The notes under the pieces are model-generated. The model saw nothing but the letters and a program-made list of their open reading frames with translations, made no database searches and was not told the DNA's origin. This document shows, piece by piece, positions 56,703 to 64,000 of a DNA stretch of 64,000 nt. Positions within the stretch are counted from its first letter, which is position 1; each line of letters begins with the position of its first letter. This stretch comes from Marthasterias glacialis. Taxonomy: Eukaryota; Echinodermata; Asteroidea; Forcipulatida; Asteriidae. Both the position numbers and the translations under genes were made by a program. The stretch spans positions 2,812,174 through 2,876,173 of the forward strand of contig OU452223.1 in assembly GCA_911728455.2 (NCBI GenBank), read 5' to 3'.

Positions 56703-57837
56703 CTTGTGATTCCTTGTTAAGATGAACAGACCAATAGCCCGCCTTTGCATCTAACTTGGAGAAGTAATTGGCATTGCTAAACGCAGGATTCAGCTCTTCC
56801 AAGGTTGGAATCTTGTGGGGGCACCGCTTAAGGTTGTTGTTGAGACGTTTTGGGTCCAAGCAGATCCTCAACGATCCATCTTTCTTCACACTCGTTGTAA
56901 TTGAACTGCACCAATCTGTATGGTACGTCACAGGACGGATGACACCATCTTTCTCCATTTTGTCTAGCTCAGCCAGTAATTTAGGCTTGAGATGTATGCT
57001 ACATTTGCGCGGAGCATCAGTTGTGGGTTTAGCGTCATCTTTGAGGTACAAGTGGGCTTCTCCCTTGAAGTTCCCAAGCGTGTCGAACTGCGCTGGATGT
57101 CTGGTTTTTAGGTCCTCTATCGATCTGATCGGGGTGTTCGGTGTGATTGGACGACATGTGCGTTGTGGTTCGCTTGGTGGTGCTGGTGACAGTGTTGGTG
57201 GTCCCTGTGCACCGTCTGGTATGTGGATGGTATGGATGGTGACCAGCTGGAATTTACGACATGTGGGTAAGCCGGCTATTGCTGGGCCTGGAACATCCAC
57301 AACGTAGAACATCTCATTGGTCCACTCTGACTCTTTATATTTGCACATGAGGGAAATGCTGCCAAGACATTTGATTTCTGACCCATTATAAGCAGTGAGC
57401 CTGACATGTGCGCGTTGTGTTTGGTGTGACCAGTTGGCGCCATACATCTGCCTAATAGTACGCAATGGGAGAGTGTTTGCGCTCGCCCCAGTGTCAACCT
57501 TCAGCTTGAGGCGTTTTGCACCAAGAAGGTTAGGGCAGTCGACATCTATTATGCTAAAAGCTTCGTCGATCTTGTGCAGCTGTATGGGAGTCATACTGAG
57601 ATCAGAGATGTGAATCGAGTATAGCAAATCCACCTGAGACTGGTCGTCGTCTGGACCGTCTGTGTAGTGAGCCCGGTCGTCTTGCATGAGGTCAACCTGC
57701 CGGGAACCATCTCGACTCTTGGATCTGGCACCTTTGTTTCTCGATTGCGATTGTGACCTGCCTCGCGATGCACTGCGCCGCCGCCTATTGAATTTGCCTT
57801 TCTGCAGTTTGCGCTTAGATTTGCGGCAGCACTTACA
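56703..57837 (-). pseudogene. protease and N-terminal reverse transcriptase
   Basis: A basic Arg/Ser-rich linker is followed by protease with KVDTGASANTLPL (catalytic DTG near 57,487-57,495). Reverse transcriptase follows: GVIRPVTYHTDWCSSI, DGSLRICLDPKRLN and FSKLDAKAGYWSVHL (motif A Asp). At about 56,703 the frame jumps to the sequence before VYGHTKEEHDANL. Roughly 60 codons carrying the middle of the palm are missing, and the motif C position lacks its usual first Asp. Short aaggaat repeats flank the junction, suggesting a microhomology deletion. Confidence 0.82.
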
Positions 57838-58104
57838 TACTTAGCCAAGTGCCCTTTTGATCCGCAGGCCTTACATGTGTCATGGTATGCGGGGCATTTG
57901 CGGGGCTGGTGAGTTAAATTGCAGTTTTGGCACGCTTTGCGGGATCGCTGCATGGCATCAACTGAAGCACTTTTGTCTCTAAGATCATGAAGATTTTGCA
58001 GACATTGCTTGCTAGCGGCCATGGCTTCATACTTGCGGCCCTCGGCTAGGATTTCCTCGATTTTGGACCCTTTTGGTTTTTCTAGCAGTTCTTTCTGGAA
58101 AGCT
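57838..58104 (-). pseudogene. gag C-terminal part with zinc knuckles
   Basis: The frame resumes with KAFQKELLEKPKGSKIEE, then EGRKYEAMAASKQ. It contains CQNCNLTHQPRKC (C-x2-C-x3-H-x4-C) and CKACGSKGHLAK, whose last Cys appears only after a change of frame near 57,840. This break at aagtatgt fits a one-base loss, since the next frame starts with CKCCRKSKRK and leads into pol. A programmed frameshift cannot be excluded but is less likely, because it would fall inside a zinc knuckle. Confidence 0.75.
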
Positions 58105-58992
58105 TTAAAAGTTTGTGCGGCCTGATTTTGCCGTCCAGAATTTTTCTTTCGATATTACTTTTAATAAGGGAGTGAATCATGTTTTACACTTCTTTGACAT
58201 ATTGGACTCGCTTAAGTTACTTCGGGTATTTGTCAATCATTTAGAAATAATTACATCACATTTTTGCACTGAGGCTTCTCATACCTTTTCCTCCATGGGT
58301 AGTACTACGTGACAACGCAAAATCCGAATCAGTCTTAATTCTGGACTGTCTTCGTGCAATTCGATACGGTCTGTTGCTCATGTACAAGGGTACCAATCTA
58401 GGAAAGGCACGAGGAATTTTGACTACAAAGCGGGCGTGGTGGTGAGTTTAAAAGTTGCTCTTTTTCATGCTTTACTTGTGTTATGATATTGTGACTAACA
58501 AGGCAGGTAAATACAGATGAATAGAGCATGAAAAACGACATTGTACATTGTCAGTTTCTGCTCGAAAAGTGTAGCTTGTTTCCATTCTTTGTAAACTTGC
58601 CATGTGTGTCCATTTTCCGGACAGAAAGTGCATTTACATGTATTTGTATTCAGTGACACTGTGTGCACACAGTGTAACTGCACAATGACACGACCACTGT
58701 AGCTTACAGTGTAGTTTCACTAATTAGTTGGTAACTAAATATTTTTTAACCCAAATTGTTCTTTGTGTATAACCCACCCTCATATTATCAGGAAGAAGAA
58801 AAACAAATTAATCAATAAGTTGTCTGGGAAATTTCGGTCAGCCTTTCAGCTGTGTGATTATTTCACCCTATTGTTATCAAACCCCGTTGGCTTACATACT
58901 GTAAAGTACAGCAGCCTCCCATAATGGAGTACATTTTTTTCTCTCTAAATTTTAATAGTCTATTAGATATGTATATTTAGAATTTGTTGTCA
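58105..58992 (-). repeat. ~890 bp duplication-A fragment inserted in gag
   Basis: Its plus strand is the reverse complement of about 18,990-19,870 and 23,460-24,350, including the 20-bp palindrome (58,656-58,675). Similarity ends at atttgttgtca (58,992) on one side and near tttaaaagtttgtg (58,105) on the other, exactly where gag coding stops and resumes. No TIRs or clear target duplication were seen, so the insertion mechanism is unknown. Confidence 0.85.
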
Positions 58993-59403
58993 CGTGGAGG
59001 CAATTACAAGCTCTATTATGCGTTCATCGAGTTCAGCAGCCTCAAAATCGCAGTTCTTTGCTTTTTCACAACACCTAGTGACAAAACCATCAAGGCATTC
59101 CCCAGTCTTCTGCCTATAACGCATTAATTCTAAGCGATGAGCACGAAAATTCACTTTGACCTGAAGCTGGTCATCAAACAATGCCCAAATTTTTTGAGGG
59201 TCATGTTGGTCATCATCAGTTAGGCTTGACGCATTCAATCTTTTGAGCCCTTCATTGCCCAGAGCAATCTTTAATTTCACAGCAATTTTATGAGGGTCTG
59301 TGACCTCATTATCCAATAAACAAAGTGTCATGCGTTGCCGAAAAAGCATGAACTCTTCTGAAAGATCAGCAGTGCCCCAGTTCATCTCTGGATACTTGGC
59401 CAT
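58993..59403 (-). pseudogene. gag N-terminal part, interrupted
   Basis: The frame starts at ATG 59,403 (MAKYPEMNWG) and runs ~137 codons to IIELVIAST, where the coding sequence meets foreign DNA at 58,992. The WG, FxxFRQRM and LVxxKVNFRAHR-type features are those of capsid domains in Ty3/Gypsy gag proteins of the kind in invertebrate Mag/SURL-like elements, from memory. An upstream in-frame extension to 59,457 exists, but MAKYPEM is the natural start. The remaining gag continues at 58,104. Confidence 0.8.
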
Positions 59404-60403
59404 TGTTTGATCAAGTGTTACCAAGGAAAATGCACATGTAAATAAGTAAAAAAACACAAAACTTCAATGATGGAAATACTATAGGGTTACAACAGATAAG
59501 TTTAAGAACAATCCTCGGTGAGTCAAATATATATGTCCAGTGTTTACGTGGTCCAGAGGTCCTTCCAAACCAGCAAATAGTTCTGGAATGCAGGTTATCA
59601 GGATACTGTGCTGGATCAAGTTTATTGTTCACTAGTATCAAACTCTCAGTCTACGGTGGTGTCAGCTATCCATACTATAATGCCATCCAACGCTGCTTGT
59701 GGATCCTGGTGTGGATGGGCAGTCAGTCGGGATATTAGGCTGAAGGTATACAAATGTACACAGCAGCTCACTCGATTTCATTCATAAAAACGGTGATGAA
59801 TAGTTCCGGCTGAACGTAGGAGCGGAGTACTATGTCGTAATGTTATTTAGCCGAAACTGCAGGCAGATGGATACAGTCAAAGGTCAAACAAACCTGTGAA
59901 CTTGGAAGGTTGCCTGCTACAGTTATAGTATGCCTTGTTGTCGGAACTAGTTTAATGCTATGGACAACTCGCTGAATGTCTGCGCTGTGTAATTGCACAG
60001 TGAGAGTACACCATTGACAAAATAGTTCAAAAGTTTATCACCAAAATCACAGAGTTTCCAAGCAAGGTAAAAGGCAAATGCTTGATCCTACCGTTTTGGT
60101 GGTCAGTCCCTGTTGCTTCCGGACGACGGGTCGTTGTCCTTCCTTTGGTACGGGCTTGTGATAAGTCCGATCAGGCGATGAAAGATACCACCGGTGGTAG
60201 TCACATAGGGTACGCAAGCATTGTGTTACTCATGCAGTAAGTGATACTGGCTGGTTCTATGTGACGTTACGTACGTGCGTACGTGTGCAGCGTGTCTCGG
60301 TCGGACCGCTGTGTTCGATGTTCTTCTCGGAGATTTCAATGGTGAAATGTCCGTGAAAGCGGTGAGTAACGAGGCCAATATTCAGGCTATTGATGGTCAG
60401 GAT
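59404..60403 (-). other. Gypsy 5' untranslated leader
   Basis: About 1 kb lies between the primer site and the gag ATG (59,401-59,403), without a substantial open frame. Contains cgtacgt repeats near 60,270. Confidence 0.6.
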
Positions 60404-60421
60404 CTTTCACCGCTGCCACCA
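60404..60421 (-). other. candidate primer-binding site
   Basis: On the minus strand TGGTGGCAGCGGTG begins one to five bases after the 5' LTR, depending on where the LTR ends. A TGG start is typical of tRNA 3' end complements. The tRNA is not assigned. Confidence 0.5.
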
Positions 60422-60422
60422 T

Positions 60423-60586
60423 GAGGTGATATGAGTCTAGGGATTGAATAACGCAGCAGAGACGATGGCTGTTTTCCTAGCTCCGACTACGACTTTATTG
60501 TACTTCATACCACTTTCCAAGAAGACAAGTTACAATGGTGGTATACAGTGTACATGGGCAAGATAAAGTAGAACCATATTACAACA
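60423..60586 (-). repeat. 5' LTR of Gypsy element
   Basis: Direct repeat of 53,928-54,091. On the minus strand it starts TGTTGTAATATGG and has CATATCA at the end, or ends four bases later if CCTC is included, which makes the 6-bp target duplication adjacent. Confidence 0.9.
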
Positions 60587-61137
60587 CCATTTACGTAATA
60601 TAGAACGTTCTACGGCGACGTAGTGACACGTGTGTCACATACCAGAGTTTGTTACTGGCAACGTTATTTACATAACGTTGTAGCACTGGAAGTTTGTCGA
60701 CTCCCATTTACGTCTTAAGAACGATATGCAGCTACGTAATGAAGACGTCCCCGACACACATCAGGAACGTTTTGGCCACGTGTCTAGCACGTTGTGACAA
60801 CGTTTACGGATACATTAAATCAATTAAAAATCTAATTATCAATTATATATAGTATGGTTCAAACACTTTCTGGATCCTACCGAATGTAAGCTACATGTTA
60901 CTTATACTATTTGTATTGTAATTATGACATCATATTGAATATATTATATTATTGTATGTATCATATTATACTTATTACACTAATTAATAGATGTTTATTC
61001 TACAACATTATTTACTTCTCAATAGTCTACAGCGATTCTCTCACCTTCGTCACACGACTGCGTCCTCATGCTTGCTATATTTGGTGAGGAACTTGTATAT
61101 ATGTAGCATATTTCCAATGGCTATGCTGCCATGGTGG

Positions 61138-61532
61138 GTAATTACAAAATATTGTTTTAATAATTAGTACCCACCATAGTCAAAATATTTGAGTCTAATC
61201 ATGCTAGGTGTATCCTAACTATATTTGTCTTTACGAAACTAGATAAAACCTATCTGAGAGTAACCCCCACGTTGTGGTTCATTGAATATTTCATTAAAAC
61301 AAATGGTGGAATAGGTTTGAATGGGACTTGCGATCTACAGTATATGATTTTACAAATTTATGCACTGTCTCTAAACAACATTTTACCAACGTTGTATTCT
61401 GCAAAATAATCGAAAAACATGATTTTTGTATGCATGATTTACCAAAAGATTATTTCTTTGTCATGCATATCTTTCTACTAAAGTGCTCCTCATTAACCTT
61501 GATGAAATGTGTTTCTATCAAGACGGCGGCTG
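61138..61532. repeat. long inverted repeat, right arm
   Basis: Reverse complement partner of 53,338-53,815, with scattered substitutions. Confidence 0.85.
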
Positions 61533-61897
61533 TGGCGAAGTTCAGATTCTCATAAGCAAAGGCGTGAAGACAGAGCACGAAACGTGCATTGAACTTCGCT
61601 GCGAGTTTATTTGATGAATCCCACCGTGATTGTTATAAGGGGAATTGGTCCAGCGTCGCCAACATACTACGTTGCCACAACGTGAGGCCTTGGACGAAAT
61701 GACAACATTACATTAATACCAATATACAATGTTAACATCACGCTGTTGTGATCCTGAAAGAAAACATTGTATAAAATACCAAAATATTACGTTCTAACAA
61801 TGTCTTGCATGGACCATACCAACAACGTTCCAAATAATACCAAAATACAACCTTTATACAACCACCTTCTTTCAATCTAACGTTCTTACATTGTTGT
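61533..61897. other. spacer between inverted repeats
   Basis: Contains several acaacgt and aacgttc motifs in a ~60 bp loose periodicity, related to the fold-back family. No gene. Confidence 0.5.
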
Positions 61898-62445
61898 GTA
61901 TTAGCTGGGTAGTTATTAAAACAGTATTTTGTAATCACCCACCATGGCAACTTAACCATTGGAAATACGCTACAAAATTATATACAACTTCCTCACCATT
62001 TAAGTATAGCAAGCATGAGGACACAGTCGTGTGATCATAGAGCTACATTCGGTAGGATCCAGAAAGTGTTTGAACCATGCTTATATATAATTGATACCGT
62101 AATTAGTTTTTTAATTGATTTAATATATCCGTAAACCTTGTCCTAGACACGTGACCAAAATGTTCCTGAAATGTGTCAAGGACGTCTTCATTACGTAGTT
62201 GTATAACGTTCTTAAGACATAAATTGGAGTCGACAAACTTCCGTTGCTACAACGTAATATAAATAACGTGGCCAGTAACAAACTCTGGTACGTTCTCACA
62301 ACGTTGTCAACACGTGAGACACGTGTCAAAACTCACGTCCCTGAAACATAGAGGGAACGTCGTCATTACGTTCTATATTACGTAAATGGTAGTCGACAAA
62401 GTTTGGTTGCTCACAACGTTGTAAAAACGTGAAATTGTTAGCTTG
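61898..62445. mobile_element. inverted, uninterrupted copy of fold-back core
   Basis: Its reverse complement aligns with 53,816-53,927 joined to 60,587-61,137. It contains an intact target segment for the Gypsy insertion (cgtaaatggtagtcgac, about 62,380-62,397). Confidence 0.8.
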
Positions 62446-62480
62446 GTCAGCACCAAAGTCTGATCTTTTTACAAGGTCAT

Positions 62481-62672
62481 ATTGTTTGCTGGGAGGGTTG
62501 AGTATCAATTGCTGGTAAAAAGTTCCAAAACTAGGACCCAAATATAATAGTACATGTAAGTATGTTGACATGATGGCATTATCACCTTTTGGTAATCCCT
62601 GGAGTTAAACTATCAAGGAGCTTTTGAGTATATTTATTTACAGCACTACACAAGTAGGACACACAAGTTTGT
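62481..62672. repeat. ~190 bp direct repeat, copy 1
   Basis: From attgtttgctgggagggttg to acacaagtttgttt; matches 63,823-64,000 in the same orientation with few changes. Confidence 0.85.
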
Positions 62673-63822
62673 TTCCCAACTACTTTGACATATCGTCAGA
62701 TCATTATCATTTATTTATCACTTCTGTTCAAAAACAACCTTTCAAATTATCCTTGCAGAGTTGGATTCTATCATAGCAACTAAGGTCCATTAAGCAATTT
62801 ATTCTGACTTTCTTTTACACGACGAGAAATGCTGAATATTTGACCAAGGCAAAGAGCTAGCTGGATTGTATTCATAATGGCTGACAACCAAACCATGCAT
62901 ACTGGCAAGTGTTTGATGAGTGTTACAGCACGAATACATTTAATGATTCATACCCATTTCATTATACTGTACAATGCCAGAATTTATGGTTCTTGTTGGC
63001 ATAACAAACAATTGAAGAAAACCCTAAAAAAAAACTTCACCTTCTGTTGTAAGCTTGCAATAAGTTGGGCAGAGATGCTCCTTCTTCAGTAACTTTATGG
63101 GTTTTCATCTTCATCTAATAAAGAGGAAATTAGTTACAGCAAAGCAACATAAAACACAGAAAAAACGTCATATACCTATAGCAACAAACATCCTATAACC
63201 ATAGCAACAAATGCACTATATGTATGGACAGAACTCTTTCTCTCTGTTAAGTCCAGTTATTAAACCCCTTGCCCTTCTAGTCTTTTCTGTTTAACATTAG
63301 ACTACAAGTTGCATATACAGTGTAGTTATCCAATAGTTCATACACATAATTGATGATATACATACACAGTGGGATCCTAAACTGCCGCGCTTAAAGCTTC
63401 ACAAAAGGAAAAAGAGGGTGAATGATATGATTTATCAAGTTAACTCCATCATTAAGAAAATGCTTATTTTAATTGAACAACAACTTTTAGATGTTAAGCT
63501 TGTCTGTCTATCACTAATATCGCGTCCACACAACAGTATAATGATTGTATAGAGGACTGCAATTCAGTTTTTACTGCTAGTGTCTTTTTAATTTGCTGTA
63601 TGAAATGAATAAACAATTTAATAAATAAAAAAAATGATATTGTTGTCAGGACCAAGGAACTGATGTTATTGCAACAGACTCTAAAGGTATTGGGACATCA
63701 AGGCTGTAACAATGTCTTAACTTAAGTCTGTTACGTTGTGACAACGTATTTGGCTGTCAACTAAATTCTGGGTGCTGAAAACATTGTATTCACAACGTCG
63801 TCACAACGTAATATTGTTTGCT
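62673..63822. other. no recognised gene
   Basis: AT-rich sequence between the direct repeats. A short catagcaacaaa duplication lies near 63,177-63,212, and cgttgtgacaacg motifs lie near 63,733-63,748. No domain in any frame. Confidence 0.5.
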
Positions 63823-64000
63823 GGGAGGGTTGAGAATCAATTGCTGGTAAAAAGTTCCAAAACTAGGACCCAAATATATTAGTAAGTATGTTGACATGAT
63901 GGCATTTCCACCTTTTGGTAATCCCTGGAGTGAAACTATCAAGGAGCTTTTGAGTATATATATTTACAGCATTACACAAGTAGGACACACAAGTTTGTTT
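63823..64000. repeat. ~190 bp direct repeat, copy 2 (cut by window end)
   Basis: Second copy of 62,481-62,672, preceded by CAACGT-rich sequence as is copy 1. It runs to the last base of the window. Confidence 0.8.

Larger units (their letters stand above)
53928..60586 (-). mobile_element. Ty3/Gypsy LTR retrotransposon, defective
   Basis: On the minus strand the order is 5' LTR (60,423-60,586), putative primer site, gag, protease, reverse transcriptase, RNase H, integrase, polypurine tract and 3' LTR (53,928-54,091). The protein order with integrase last is that of Metaviridae; no envelope frame was seen. Target duplication ccattt flanks it (53,922-53,927 and 60,587-60,592). Total length is ~6.66 kb including a ~890 bp foreign segment in gag. 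LTRs differ at about four of 160 positions by eye. Defects: gag interruption, a frameshift near 57,840, a reverse transcriptase deletion near 56,703 and a TGA at 55,592-55,594. It cannot make its full protein set. Confidence 0.93.
53816..61137. mobile_element. fold-back core, CAACGTTG-rich, interrupted by Gypsy
   Basis: The core consists of 53,816-53,927 plus 60,587-61,137. With the retrotransposon removed it is continuous and matches the reverse complement of 61,898-62,445, which has no insertion. It is rich in aacgttgt, cacgtg and acgtaat palindromes. It begins near cccagctaacaatttcacg. Superfamily not assigned. Confidence 0.75.

Noticed and set aside
57834..57842. Programmed gag-pol frameshift
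   Set aside because: The change of frame falls inside the second zinc knuckle and no classical slippery sequence is seen. A one-base loss is simpler.

Overview
The window looks like a gene-poor, repeat-dense piece of an animal nuclear genome. No bacterial operons, rRNA genes, CRISPR arrays or intact host genes were found. Almost everything recognisable is satellite DNA, segmental duplication or mobile-element debris. The mix (a Ty3/Gypsy retrotransposon, Penelope-like reverse transcriptase debris, short terminal-inverted-repeat elements, CAACGTTG-rich fold-back repeats, and a short repeat starting GGGCCCAATTTCATG) suggests a marine invertebrate. An echinoderm or other ambulacrarian deuterostome is the best guess, by inference only.

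Layout. 1-14,640: about 30 tandem copies of a ~494 bp satellite with an internal A-tract and a 9-bp-stem hairpin, decaying into diverged copies to 16,420. 16,155-25,700: two tandem copies of a ~4 kb duplicated block. Copy 1 carries two extra inverted-repeat elements whose exact empty sites are kept in copy 2. 26,713-27,647: a TIR element. 28,181-28,717: a broken transposon-type reading frame. 28,795-42,740: a second duplicated region made of blocks P, M and Q. M is a ~68 bp G-rich minisatellite with a G-quadruplex motif in most units. Q carries two exon-like segments on the minus strand. 43,068-43,325: LINE 3' end. 44,815-46,965: about 26 copies of an 82 bp repeat, each with a sequence close to the CTCF core motif. 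48,647-51,250: a 2.6 kb TIR transposon with a decayed transposase. 53,338-62,445: long inverted repeats, split by a Gypsy LTR retrotransposon (53,928-60,586, minus strand) whose gag is itself split by ~890 bp matching the 16-25 kb duplicated block. 62,481-64,000: a direct repeat running off the window.

Nothing here works together as a pathway. The interest lies in element nesting order, filled and empty insertion sites, and the possible architectural role of the two motif-dense tandem arrays (CTCF-like and G-quadruplex). All coordinates and matches were read by eye. Family names rest on remembered motifs, not on searches.
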